DNA from: Pseudomonadota bacterium
GTDB lineage: Bacteria; Pseudomonadota; Gammaproteobacteria; Nitrosococcales; Methylophagaceae
Direction: 5' to 3'
DNA length: 64,000 bases
NCBI GenBank assembly: GCA_030576275.1
Contig: JALIBN010000009.1
Span: 1 to 64,000 of the forward strand
Below the pieces are notes generated by a model. That model made no database searches. It was not told the origin of the DNA and saw nothing but the letters and a program-made list of their open reading frames with translations. The position numbers and the translations under genes were made by a program. The stretch's first letter is position 1, and the number at the start of each line of letters is the position of its first letter. Of this stretch, positions 1 through 8,359 are shown piece by piece.

Positions 1-431
1 ATAATATCAATCCAGCACTACTTAAATTGGAACTGACAGAAAGTCTATTGCTCAGCCATATCGAAGATACAATTACCAAAATGAAAACATTGGCAGACAT
101 CAATATTCAATTCTCATTAGATGACTTTGGTACGGGCCATTCGTCGTTACAATACCTGAAGAAATTACCGCTTTATCAACTCAAGATCTACAAATAATTT
201 ATAGACAATATTGTAGCTGATAGTGATGATCAGTCTATTGTTAGGACCATTATTGTAATGGCGCATAGTTTGGGATTGAACGTCATTGCTGAAGGCATAG
301 AAACACAATACCAACAGCAATTATTATTGACCGAAGGTTGTACTCACTATCAAAGCTATCTATATAGTAAGCCTGTGCCAGTTGAATAATTCGAAGTTTT
401 GCTTCGACAACTTCATCAACACGTCGTATAG
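1..431 (+). pseudogene. Decayed EAL-domain (c-di-GMP phosphodiesterase) gene, 3' part
   Basis: Reading codons from base 3 gives the second half of an EAL domain: LKLELTES, then LDDFGTGHSSL (the metal-binding DDFGTG motif is intact), LKLPLYQLKI, a VIAEGIET motif and a YLYSKPVPVE ending. The frame carries an in-frame TAA at 195-197, where the family usually has a Ser (LKID.SF), and a second TAA at 387-389, where it has a Glu (PVEEF). Each stop is one substitution from a sense codon (TCA, GAA). The frame then runs to TAG at 429-431. The Asp of LKID is also changed to Tyr. The 5' part, including the EAL signature and any GGDEF or sensor domain, lies outside the window. Active EAL proteins hydrolyse cyclic di-GMP; this one should not make a complete domain. 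Confidence 0.85.
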
Positions 432-926
432 CTCAAACAACCATCACTGATTAATCATACTGACGGTGTGAAGTGAGTTAAAGCCAAAGTTATGATCCGT
501 AGAAACATCGTTGCCAACGATTTTTCTACTCTCATTTTCTAGCTTATAACCCTATCATTAGCTCGAGAACAAAATGGTGTCTGGGGGTAAATATTTGGCC
601 ATTAGATCAGTAAAATAGCAGATTTTGGGGAAGGTAGTGAAAGCCCAAATGCTAGGGGTCGATTTTTTATTATTTTTTGACTATGCTAAAATAAACTCCG
701 CAATAACAACGTGGTTATTGCTTTAAACCAAATTGATACATATCAACAACTCAACGCTACAAGATAATTCGGGGTTGATTGAATCGATATGTCACATCAG
801 ATACTTAATGGCTCATCAATAAAACTGTCTAGCATTTTTATTGAGTTATCAAACGCCTCAATCTCAATCACCATTGATATTTAAATGCCTTTAATAGGTA
901 TTAATTTAAGCAAGGATTTTCCCTAC
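432..926. other. Intergenic region before the DUF481 gene
   Basis: No coding sequence seen. It holds a perfect 8-bp inverted repeat, GCAATAAC at 700-707 and GTTATTGC at 714-721, with a 6-nt loop. Just upstream is a possible extended -10 element, TG-C-TAAAAT at 684-692, which would place the hairpin near the 5' end of a long leader of the DUF481 mRNA. No convincing -35 box goes with it, so the promoter is only a suggestion. Confidence 0.35.
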
Positions 927-1976
927 ATGAGAAAAACACTACTCGCACTCGTCTGCTCTATTACGATGCCTGCCTCTAGCTATGCCATTGATCAAGTCGA
1001 AACGCTCGATGGTGCTATATTAACTGGCACAATTAAGTCGATATCTGAAACCAGCATCACCCTATCAACTAGCTATGCAGGTGATTTAACGCTTAAGCGT
1101 AATCAAATAAAAGGATTTGATACCGATCAAACGGTATTTGTGCGATTAAAAAGTGGTACTACACTTGAAGGTCAAGTTCATCATGATGGTGATGGAAAAT
1201 TGGTTATCACTGGTCAAGATGCAACCATGACAACTAAAACCTCGTCCATTGCCGAAGGTTGGCAGCCAGAAGCACATGACCCTCAGCTTGTAAGATCCGA
1301 ACAAGAACGTGATGCGTTAAAACGCAAATGGTCTTATGAGGCCGCTCTCGACATCGTGGGTAAAAAAGGTAATTCAGATCAATTTGGCGCTAGTGTTAAA
1401 TTAGCGGCAGTACTTGAAAGCCGAGACGATACCTTGAAGTTTTACGCATCATTAGATAAAGAAAGTAAAAACGAGGTCGATACCGCTAACGAAATTATCT
1501 TTGGATCAGAATACACGGCTTATTTTGCTGATCCTTGGGGTTGGTATGTTCGTGGAGAAGTTGAAAAAGATGATTTCGAGAATCTTGAATTACGTACCAT
1601 ATTTGGTTCAGGTTTAAATTATCGCGTATTTAACGAAGATAAACATTCACTTGAATTGCGCTCGGGTCTTGGTTATCGCTATGAAAGCTTTACTGATGGT
1701 ACTAATGAGAACTCTCCAACATTAGATTTTGGTTTATCACATAAATGGCAATTTGTGGACTGGGCCAAGATGACTAATCATTTAACCTTTACACCGGCAA
1801 TTAATGATTTTTCAGATTTTCTGCTAACCCATGATTCAGGCATTAACATTCCAATTGGCTTCTCCAATTATTGGAACTTACGATTTGGTCTTCGTAACGA
1901 CTATAAAAGCTTGCCAGCTAGCAGTCGTGAGAAGCTAGATACCAGTTATTATTCTCGTCTTCAGTTGAAGTGGTAA
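927..1976 (+). CDS. DUF481 outer-membrane protein (YdiY-like, salt-induced family)
   Basis: Predicted outer-membrane beta-barrel of 349 residues. An upstream ATG at 885 is in frame, but the ATG at 927 has an AAGGA box upstream and opens directly into a signal peptide (MRKTLLALVCSITMP..SSYA), so 927 is chosen. The mature N-terminus (about residues 20-100) is a small beta-rich domain built on DG.IL.GTI and KSGTTLEG motifs. From about 125 the pattern is the alternating polar/aromatic strands of a DUF481 barrel, ending in the aromatic-rich strand SYYSRLQLKW typical of outer-membrane proteins. The family is often annotated as salt-induced (COG3137); its molecular function is not established. Its position next to the ectoine operon fits an osmotic theme, but a shared regulator is not shown. 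A terminator follows at 2042-2088. Confidence 0.85.
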   Translation: MRKTLLALVCSITMPASSYAIDQVETLDGAILTGTIKSISETSITLSTSYAGDLTLKRNQIKGFDTDQTVFVRLKSGTTLEGQVHHDGDGKLVITGQDATMTTKTSSIAEGWQPEAHDPQLVRSEQERDALKRKWSYEAALDIVGKKGNSDQFGASVKLAAVLESRDDTLKFYASLDKESKNEVDTANEIIFGSEYTAYFADPWGWYVRGEVEKDDFENLELRTIFGSGLNYRVFNEDKHSLELRSGLGYRYESFTDGTNENSPTLDFGLSHKWQFVDWAKMTNHLTFTPAINDFSDFLLTHDSGINIPIGFSNYWNLRFGLRNDYKSLPASSREKLDTSYYSRLQLKW

Positions 1977-2041
1977 ATAATATCAATCAACATCGATTAA
2001 TAATATGATGTTGCTCGATGCTCTAAAATCAGAATAAATGT

Positions 2042-2088
2042 AAACGTGGATCACTCAGTAAATCATTAGAGTGATTCACGTTTTATTT
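2042..2088 (+). terminator. Rho-independent terminator after the DUF481 gene
   Basis: Arms CGTGGATCACTC (2045-2056) and GAGTGATTCACG (2069-2080) pair over 12 bp with one G-U pair, around a 12-nt loop. AAA before the stem pairs with the TTTT that follows, and the T-rich run continues to 2088. It separates the DUF481 gene from the ectoine operon. Confidence 0.75.
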
Positions 2089-2551
2089 ACCGTTCACATT
2101 GCTATAGTTTTTACCCTGCCATAGATATAAAGATACTTCGTTTAAATGCACCATTTTGGCTAGAATTAGCTGGCAAACCATCCTTCAAAACCTTTATACA
2201 AAACAACTGCTTATAATCCATCCGCAACACTTAAAAACCTAACATGTTGATAAATAAATATATTTTTGCTATAATAACCGCATATGTCACAACATTTATA
2301 GGTCAGTTTTATCTTTTCCACAGTAGTTCATACACTGTCACAAGCACATTTCCTCTCGCTCCGACCATTTTGGTCAACTCAAATCCAATCACTCGTATGG
2401 CTCCCCTCAAGCACCTCAAATCAACATGATTTGGCGCGGTCGCCACTCACATATAATTCATCGTTGCTATACTCGGCTACACACAGGCTATTAGTGGCTT
2501 CGACTGATTTAATTCTTCACCATAAACTTTAAAAGCATGGCATAATTAATA
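2089..2551. promoter_or_regulatory. Upstream region of the ectoine operon
   Basis: About 460 bp with no convincing gene. A 61-codon open frame at 2244-2429 lacks a ribosome site and family features. A short GC hairpin (TGGCG, loop CGGT, CGCCA) lies at 2432-2445. AT-rich sequence with -10-like hexamers (for example CATAAT) sits immediately before ectA. Ectoine operons are usually osmotically induced and in some methylotrophs are repressed by a MarR-type EctR, but no ectR gene is present in this window and I could not identify an operator with confidence. Confidence 0.35.
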
Positions 2552-3091
2552 ATGGAGAAAAAAATCCAAAACTCGCATAACGAACTCAATTTTCGCAAGC
2601 CCGTACTGAACGATGGCTACGCCATATATCAGCTGATAAAATCATCCCCACCATTAGATCTGAATTCGAGCTACTTGTATTTTTTACAAGCCTCGCATTT
2701 TTCAGATACCTGTATCGTCGTTGAACAAGAGGACGTGATCATTGGCTTTATTTCTGCCTACTATCAACCCGACAAACCTCAATCACTTTTCGTTTGGCAG
2801 GTTGCAATCGCAGAAAACGCGCGTGGAAAAGGTTTAGCTAAGGCAATGTTACTCGCTCTAATTAAGAATCAACCAAGCGACTCAGCAATGACTGAGCTCG
2901 CCTGCACTATCAGCCCATCTAATAAGGCATCACAAGGCCTCTTTGGCTCGTTTGCAAAAACGCACGGACTCATAATGCAAACCTCACCCTTCATAAATGA
3001 AACACATTTTGGTGAGGATAATCACGAGGCCGAAGACCTCTACATTATTAGCGCTGCTGACAATACAAAATTAATCCCTTATTTTTCTTAA
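2552..3091 (+). CDS. ectA: L-2,4-diaminobutyrate N-acetyltransferase
   Basis: Acetylates L-2,4-diaminobutyrate with acetyl-CoA to N-gamma-acetyl-diaminobutyrate, the second dedicated step of ectoine synthesis in the cytoplasm. The 179 residues form one GNAT fold: strand-helix start FRKPVLNDGYAIYQLIKS, the acetyl-CoA-binding motif A at about 94-102 (ARGKGLAKAML), and the EctA-type ending with ACTISPSN.AS..LF. Length is normal for the family. The ATG at 2552 has no strong ribosome site; no better in-frame start is seen. It is the first gene of ectABC-ask, 11 bp before ectB. EctA normally acts after EctB although it is encoded before it. Confidence 0.95.
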   Translation: MEKKIQNSHNELNFRKPVLNDGYAIYQLIKSSPPLDLNSSYLYFLQASHFSDTCIVVEQEDVIIGFISAYYQPDKPQSLFVWQVAIAENARGKGLAKAMLLALIKNQPSDSAMTELACTISPSNKASQGLFGSFAKTHGLIMQTSPFINETHFGEDNHEAEDLYIISAADNTKLIPYFS

Positions 3092-3102
3092 AGGAATACA
3101 AC

Positions 3103-4386
3103 ATGACATTATCAATATTCAACAAATACGAATCTGAAGTTCGTGGTTACATCCGTTCTTTCCCCGTTATTTTCAACAAAGCTAAAATGGCTGAAATTTG
3201 GGATGAATCAGGAAAGCGCTATGTAGACTTTTTTGCTGGTGCCGGTGCGTTAAACTACGGCCACAACAATCCTAAAATCAATGAAGCGATCATTACCTAC
3301 CTTAATAACGATGGTATCGGTCATGCTTTGGATATGGGTACGGTTGCTAAACGCGAATTCATAGAAAGCTTTGTTTTCAAAATACTCAAACCTCGTGACT
3401 TAGATTATAAACTGCAATTTGTTGGTCCGACAGGAACCAATGCCATTGAATCGGCGCTTAAAATTGCTCGTAAAGTTAAAGGTCGTAAGCAAATCATGTC
3501 ATTTACCAACGGCTTTCATGGTATGTCATTAGGCTCATTGAGCATCACAGGTAACAGTTATTACCATGATGACAGCTACGGTGTTCCTGGCTACACTACC
3601 CAGATACCTTTTCATGATTATTTAGGTGATAAAGTCGACACGATTGCATATCTAAGAAAGATTTTAGGTGATGACTCTAGCGGTACCGAGCTACCTGCAG
3701 CTATCGTTTTGGAAACCATCCAAGCTGAAGGCGGAATTAATGTCGCCGGTGAACAGTGGCTGAAAGATTTGCGTCAAATCTGTAATGATTTCGACATCTT
3801 AATGGTTGTCGATGACATTCAAGTAGGTAATGGCCGTTCAGGTGATTTCTTCAGCTTTGAAAGAGCGGGAATCAAACCGGACATCGTCACCCTATCGAAA
3901 TCTATTGGTGGTGGTCTACCAATGGCAATGGTACTTCTCAAACCGGAACTTGATAAATGGAGTCCTGGTGAACATTCTGGAACGTTCCGTGGTTATAACC
4001 TTGCGTTCGTGGCTGCTACTGTTGCCATTGATACCTATTGGTCAGACGATTCCTTCTCAAAAGAAATCAAAGTTAAAGCAACACTTGTCGAGAAACGTAT
4101 GCAGAGTCTGGCGCTACGCTTTGCCGAGCAAATTCGTGAAATACGTGGCCTCGGTATGATTTGGGGGGCTGAATTCAAAGACCCTGAAATCACCTCAGCC
4201 ATTTGTGCACAATCTTTTGAGGATGGTCTGATAATTGAAACCGCTGGTGCGTCTGGCGATGTTATTAAATTCTTAGGCTCGTTAATCATTACTGAAGATT
4301 TGATTAACGAAGGCTTTGATATTTTAGAAAATGCCATTGTCAAAGTGCTAAAAAACTCAAATAGCACTAATGACGAGGTTGCTTAA
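3103..4386 (+). CDS. ectB: Diaminobutyrate-2-oxoglutarate transaminase
   Basis: Converts L-aspartate 4-semialdehyde and L-glutamate to L-2,4-diaminobutyrate, the entry step of ectoine synthesis. It is a class-III PLP aminotransferase of 427 residues, normal for EctB. Visible signatures are GPTGTNAIESALKIAR (cofactor phosphate region, about 107-122), the Asp pair in VVDDIQVGNGRSG that contacts the pyridine nitrogen, and the Schiff-base Lys266 in LSKSIGGGLP. An AAAGGA ribosome site lies just before the ATG. Its TAA overlaps the ATG of ectC by one base (TAATG), indicating translational coupling. Confidence 0.97.
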   Translation: MTLSIFNKYESEVRGYIRSFPVIFNKAKMAEIWDESGKRYVDFFAGAGALNYGHNNPKINEAIITYLNNDGIGHALDMGTVAKREFIESFVFKILKPRDLDYKLQFVGPTGTNAIESALKIARKVKGRKQIMSFTNGFHGMSLGSLSITGNSYYHDDSYGVPGYTTQIPFHDYLGDKVDTIAYLRKILGDDSSGTELPAAIVLETIQAEGGINVAGEQWLKDLRQICNDFDILMVVDDIQVGNGRSGDFFSFERAGIKPDIVTLSKSIGGGLPMAMVLLKPELDKWSPGEHSGTFRGYNLAFVAATVAIDTYWSDDSFSKEIKVKATLVEKRMQSLALRFAEQIREIRGLGMIWGAEFKDPEITSAICAQSFEDGLIIETAGASGDVIKFLGSLIITEDLINEGFDILENAIVKVLKNSNSTNDEVA

Positions 4387-4784
4387 TGATTGTTAAAAAT
4401 CTTTATGATGATGTAATTGGTACTGATGCTGATGTAGATGCCGAGCAATGGACTAGCCGTCGTTTATTACTTGCCAGTGATGGCATGGGATTTTCACTTC
4501 ATGACACGCTGATAAAAGAAGGTGAAGATCTTAACCTTTGGTATAAAAACCACCTTGAAGCCGTATATTGCATTGAAGGTCGAGGCGAAATAATCGAAAA
4601 GAAAAACGGTAAAGTTCACCCTATTCGTGAAGGGACGGTATATGCGCTGAATGATAATGATCAGCATACCCTGCGTGCTAATAAAGGTGTTGGTATGCGT
4701 ATGGTATGCGTATTTAACCCGCCTGTTACTGGTCGTGAAACCCATGATAAAGATGGTTCCTACCTATTACCTGAAACAGATTAA
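4386..4784 (+). CDS. ectC: L-ectoine synthase
   Basis: Cyclises N-gamma-acetyl-diaminobutyrate to ectoine by water elimination, the last step of the pathway. The 132-residue protein is a single cupin: the HLEAVYCIEGRGEI segment (about 57-70) and the YALNDNDQHTLRA segment (about 85-97) contain the acidic, Tyr and His residues known in the family for metal and substrate binding. The start overlaps the ectB stop by one base. No ectoine hydroxylase (ectD) follows, so this locus alone would make ectoine and not hydroxyectoine. A long palindrome separates it from the aspartokinase gene. Confidence 0.97.
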   Translation: MIVKNLYDDVIGTDADVDAEQWTSRRLLLASDGMGFSLHDTLIKEGEDLNLWYKNHLEAVYCIEGRGEIIEKKNGKVHPIREGTVYALNDNDQHTLRANKGVGMRMVCVFNPPVTGRETHDKDGSYLLPETD

Positions 4785-4807
4785 GTACCTTAGAATATTC
4801 ATTAACT

Positions 4808-4845
4808 GCATTTAAGGATGGTCAAACTTGACCATCCTTAAATGC
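4808..4845. repeat. 38-bp intercistronic palindrome between ectC and ask
   Basis: Arms GCATTTAAGGATGGTCAA (4808-4825) and its exact reverse complement (4828-4845) are separated by only two bases (AC). In mRNA this would form an 18-bp perfect hairpin about 24 nt after the ectC stop and 28 nt before the ATG chosen for ask. There is no U-tract after the stem, so it is not a standard intrinsic terminator. It could adjust expression of the aspartokinase relative to ectABC by stabilising or processing the mRNA, or be a protein-binding site. Confidence 0.85.
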
Positions 4846-4872
4846 CAAACAGAGATAAATACTGCAAATAGC

Positions 4873-6318
4873 ATGTCAAATACTCCAAATAGAAAGTTAA
4901 GCATAGAAAAAATTGGTGGCACTTCAATGAGTGACTACCCCGCCGTACGAGATAACATTGTTCTCTATTCGAATAATCCTTATCATCGTGTACTCGTTGT
5001 GTCCGCCTATAGTGGGATCACGGATGATCTCTTAGAGCATAAGAAAACCGGACAGCCCGGCGTCTATGGACTCTTTGCACATAATGATAATAAAGATGAT
5101 TGGTTGCTCGCCTTTCAACAGCTTGGTTTAAAGCTCACTCAAGTCAACAAAACACTCTTTACAAATATAGAGCAACTGGCGTTAGCCAATGACTTTATCA
5201 ATGAACGTATCGCCAAGACCAAGCAACTACTAAATCATCTCCACATTTTGTGTAATCATGGCCATTTTTCATTAGATGACCATTTACTTACGGTTCGTGA
5301 ATTATTGGCCAGTATAGGCGAGGCACACAGTGCCTGGAACTTAAGTCAATTACTCAAAAATGAAGGCGTCAACACCTGCTTTATAGATTTGACCGGCTGG
5401 GAGTCAGAAGAAAAACAGCCATTGGATAACGTTATTACTGAACATCTCGAGGGAATAGACTTCAGTGAAGTATTACCGATTGTGACCGGTTACACTCACT
5501 GTCGTGAAAATCTAATGAATAGCTTTGATCGAGGCTATAGTGAAATGACCTTTAGTCGAATTGCAGTTATTTTAAACGCAACCGAAGCCGTTATTCATAA
5601 AGAATATCATCTCAGTAGTGCAGACCCACGATTGGTCGGGGAAGAGCAAGCTATTCCCATTGGTAAGACCAACTACGATATTGCCGATCAACTGGCTAAT
5701 CTCGGTATGGAGGCAATCCATCCCCATGCGGCGAAAGGTCTGCGTCAAGCTAAAATCGCCCTGCGAATAAAAAATACCTTTGAACCAGAGCATCATGGAA
5801 CACTTATCACTGATGATTACATTAGTGAATCACCACAGGTAGAGATCATCGCTGGAATGCATCATTTAATTGCATTGGAAATGTTTGATCAAGAAATGGT
5901 CGGGCAGCAAGGTCTCTACGAAAAAGTGCTGATTGATATGGCTGCTCGCTTGAAATGTAAGGTCATTACTAAAGACTTTAATGCCAATACCATTACAGTT
6001 TTCTTGGACATCTCCCTCAAGAGAGCTAAACTTCTTGCAGAGCAATTTAAACAGCACTTTCCGACTACGGCGGTTAATACCAGAAAAGTATCACTAGTTT
6101 CAGCGATGGGTAGTGATATGCGAATCAAAGGTTTATTAGCAAGATCGGTGCAAACACTGTACAACCATAAGATAAATGTCGAAGCCATGCATCAGAATAT
6201 TCGCCAAGTGGAAATGCAGTTTTTCGTCAATCAAAGTGACTATGAGATAACCGTTAAAGCCCTGCATACCAGCTTAATTGAAATACATGACCACGGAAAA
6301 GCCATATGCGAACATTAA
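4873..6318 (+). CDS. ask_ect: Ectoine-type aspartokinase
   Basis: Phosphorylates L-aspartate with ATP to supply aspartate 4-semialdehyde for ectoine. A TTG start at 4828 is possible in frame but lies inside the palindrome. The ATG at 4873 gives 481 residues, in line with the specialised Ask of ectoine clusters, and places the kinase motif KIGGTSMSDY near the N-terminus. The middle has SFDRGYSEMTFSR in place of the GRGGSD loop of ordinary aspartokinases, and HLSSADPRLV. The C-terminal 150 or so residues carry paired ACT domains (VSLVSAMGSDMRIKGLLAR, then NIRQVEMQFFV). In known ectoine clusters this isozyme is relatively insensitive to amino-acid feedback, which would uncouple ectoine supply from lysine and threonine regulation. 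Its 3' end overlaps the next gene by 13 nt. Confidence 0.92.
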   Translation: MSNTPNRKLSIEKIGGTSMSDYPAVRDNIVLYSNNPYHRVLVVSAYSGITDDLLEHKKTGQPGVYGLFAHNDNKDDWLLAFQQLGLKLTQVNKTLFTNIEQLALANDFINERIAKTKQLLNHLHILCNHGHFSLDDHLLTVRELLASIGEAHSAWNLSQLLKNEGVNTCFIDLTGWESEEKQPLDNVITEHLEGIDFSEVLPIVTGYTHCRENLMNSFDRGYSEMTFSRIAVILNATEAVIHKEYHLSSADPRLVGEEQAIPIGKTNYDIADQLANLGMEAIHPHAAKGLRQAKIALRIKNTFEPEHHGTLITDDYISESPQVEIIAGMHHLIALEMFDQEMVGQQGLYEKVLIDMAARLKCKVITKDFNANTITVFLDISLKRAKLLAEQFKQHFPTTAVNTRKVSLVSAMGSDMRIKGLLARSVQTLYNHKINVEAMHQNIRQVEMQFFVNQSDYEITVKALHTSLIEIHDHGKAICEH

Positions 6319-7190
6319 TATTGTTTACTATTCTCTGTTTTTTCTCTCCATTCAGCTATGCTGCACAAGTGCATGACAAGGAGACTCAAGACGTAACAAA
6401 ACTCACTGAGCCTATGTACAATCCTTTTGTAGAGCGATACGTGATGGATGAGCTCAGGCAGTTACGTGTCGACATGAATACTATGCATGTTGACATGACT
6501 AAGGAAGTGGTTAATCGTGAGCTAACCGCGACAACGCGTGCGGTGGGTTATGCAACCGATACCGTTACCTACTTCTTCTATTTAATAGCCGGAATAAGTT
6601 CCGTGTTACTTTTAGTTGGTTGGAACTCCATCCGCGAAATCAGAGATAAAGTACTGAACCTCGCAGATAATAAAGTCAACAAAGTCATTTCAGAATATGA
6701 AGACCGACTCGAAAAATTTGAAAAAGAGTTGCATAGCAAATCAATCGGTATCAACCGTGCCCAAAAACTATTGTCACGGCATCAAGATATTCATAGTCTA
6801 TGGTTAAAAGCTGGGCAGGAACAAATCCTCAGCAATCGTCTCAATATTTATGATCAGATTTTAGAAATTGACGCAGAAAATACAGAAGCCATGACCTATA
6901 AAGCAGATTTGGCCTTAGAGATGAATGAACCGCAATGGGCTATTAACTTATCTAATCAAGCCTTAGTCATTGATCCTGAGAATAAACACGCTTTCTATCA
7001 ATTAGCTGGCGCCTATGCCTTACTCAATCAGCCTAATGAAGCACTATTAAACCTAGAAAAAGTTATTAATGATGCCGAAGGCATGGCTGCAGAAGAAGTG
7101 CTTAATGATCCTGTTTTCAAATCACTGCTAGACAATCCGCAGTTTCAGAAACTCTTGCAACAAGATCAAGAGCTACCACCTCACGCTTAA
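6306..7190 (+). CDS. Membrane-anchored TPR protein at the end of the ectoine operon
   Basis: Function unknown. The 294 residues begin with a signal-like segment (MRTLILFTILCFFSPFSYAA). A periplasmic stretch follows, then one membrane helix at about 87-106 (VTYFFYLIAGISSVLLLVGW), a charged probable coiled coil at about 108-142, and tetratricopeptide-type helices at about 160-250 (IYDQILEIDAENTEAMTYKA, ALVIDPENKHAFYQLAGAYA). The topology suggests a short periplasmic N-terminal part and a cytoplasmic TPR scaffold. Its start lies 13 nt inside ask and a strong terminator follows its stop, so it belongs to the ectoine transcript. A link to osmosensing, ectoine traffic or enzyme organisation is inference from position only; it could also be an unrelated passenger. 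Confidence 0.8.
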   Translation: MRTLILFTILCFFSPFSYAAQVHDKETQDVTKLTEPMYNPFVERYVMDELRQLRVDMNTMHVDMTKEVVNRELTATTRAVGYATDTVTYFFYLIAGISSVLLLVGWNSIREIRDKVLNLADNKVNKVISEYEDRLEKFEKELHSKSIGINRAQKLLSRHQDIHSLWLKAGQEQILSNRLNIYDQILEIDAENTEAMTYKADLALEMNEPQWAINLSNQALVIDPENKHAFYQLAGAYALLNQPNEALLNLEKVINDAEGMAAEEVLNDPVFKSLLDNPQFQKLLQQDQELPPHA

Positions 7191-7197
7191 TCAAAAT

Positions 7198-7228
7198 AAA
7201 GGGGATAGCACCATCGCTGTCCCCTTTT
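7198..7228 (+). terminator. Terminator of the ectoine operon
   Basis: AAAGGGGATAGC (7198-7209) and GCTGTCCCCTTT (7216-7227) pair over 12 bp with one G-U pair around ACCATC. TTTT runs from 7225 to 7228. It closes ectABC-ask and the TPR gene. Confidence 0.9.
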
Positions 7229-7449
7229 AATATCAGGTGAAACTAGATCTCTTTTCGCCATAAAAACCTCACCATATACCCCATACTCCTTAAGACATAA
7301 AAAAAGTTAATGCGTATAGCTACTTAGGTTTTAATTTGATGATTATTTACTAGTCGTAGGAAAGCATTCCAAGGTTTATCTACTATTACGCCATCTTATT
7401 CTGCAGGTATATAAGGTGTCATTATGACATCGCTATCTAATTTTTCTAT

Positions 7450-7764
7450 TTAGCCATCTAAGCTTGTTTTAACATCGGGAAATAAGATATCCATACTTCT
7501 AGCATCGCCAACAAGTAATGCTAAGTCTTGATCAACAAAATCACCTTCAAAACTGATCGCCCCAAATCGCATTGCTAAACTCTGTGCTTTTGGTGAAAAA
7601 TACAGTGTCCATGTATTTGATGCTAGATCGTGACTAGAAAACACGGCCATATCCAATGGTCTACCTGCGCCTATATATTTGGGCATGAAGGCATCCATTA
7701 TTCTTTGCATCGTTGTTTTTGCTACATCACCACCAGTTATTTCTAATGAATACCACATTTCCAT
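7450..7764 (-). CDS. Hypothetical protein, 104 aa
   Basis: Family not recognised. A further ATG lies upstream at 7788, but the ATG at 7764 has a perfect AAGGAG box 6 nt before it, so the shorter form is chosen (start MEMWYSLEITGG). The product is a soluble mixed alpha/beta protein with no signal peptide, membrane helix or cysteine cluster. The good ribosome site supports a real gene. It stands alone on the minus strand, downstream of the SOS cassette by about 150 bp and facing the end of the ectoine operon. Function cannot be inferred. Confidence 0.6.
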   Translation of the reverse strand: MEMWYSLEITGGDVAKTTMQRIMDAFMPKYIGAGRPLDMAVFSSHDLASNTWTLYFSPKAQSLAMRFGAISFEGDFVDQDLALLVGDARSMDILFPDVKTSLDG

Positions 7765-7918
7765 CACAAGCTCCTTAATTGTTGTCATACAATCCTAGCA
7801 ACATTCATTAAATAATCAACATGAAATTAAGATTGTCGCTAAATAAGAGCCTTATACACCAGTTCAAGACTTAGTCTGCACATTACAATAGTAGGGAACT
7901 CTTGGTTAAGTTTTTAAT

Positions 7919-8359
7919 TTAAATTAGGCGCCTTAGGCTCTTTTCACCCTGTTGAATGACCCTTGGCCAGCGGTTATGAATATTGGCATCTTCCATTTCG
8001 GGTTCAATAGTCACTACGTAAATACGATGTTCGTTATTGTCTCTAGCCAGTAACCCTTGTAGATATTGCCCTTTATTAAGGTCATACCAATGACTATTGC
8101 CTTCAAGGTCCTTTTCCATAAAACTAAGCACAGGTATTTTAAGTGGTTGCGGGAAATATTTATCCCAACGTCCACCATAAATGGAATCTAGTCTTGCCCA
8201 GCCGCCCAGAGGTAGATTGCCCATCTGGCTTTGTCGTCTCCCCCATGGTATTAATATCAGACTACCATCTTTTTTTTGCACGGGAAGTACTGCTTTGGGA
8301 TTGGGAAAATACTGTCTAAGTACGTCACCCTGATGTTCAAAATACACGCCACCGCACAT
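7919..8359 (-). CDS. Compact SRAP-like (YedK/HMCES-related) protein
   Basis: SRAP proteins form thiazolidine cross-links with abasic sites in single-stranded DNA through Cys2. This 146-residue protein starts MCGG, so Cys2 is exposed after Met removal. Segments that align by eye to SRAP are GGWARLDSI (family NAR.ET), VLSFMEKD (family GFYEW, Glu82) and ANIHNRWPRVI (family IH.RMPVI, His128). It is much shorter than YedK (about 220 residues), and the family Asn of NAR is Trp54 here. The ATG overlaps the stop of the polymerase gene by one base (TAATG), so the two are translationally coupled. This supports a role in damage tolerance. It may be a divergent active SRAP or a binding-only variant. Confidence 0.7.
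   Translation of the reverse strand: MCGGVYFEHQGDVLRQYFPNPKAVLPVQKKDGSLILIPWGRRQSQMGNLPLGGWARLDSIYGGRWDKYFPQPLKIPVLSFMEKDLEGNSHWYDLNKGQYLQGLLARDNNEHRIYVVTIEPEMEDANIHNRWPRVIQQGEKSLRRLI

Noticed and set aside
2244-2429. 61-codon plus-strand open frame before ectA
   Set aside because: No ribosome site, no family pattern, ends far from ectA; treated as leader/intergenic DNA.
4828-4872. TTG start for the ectoine aspartokinase
   Set aside because: Lies within the palindrome and adds residues not typical of the family; ATG 4873 fits better.
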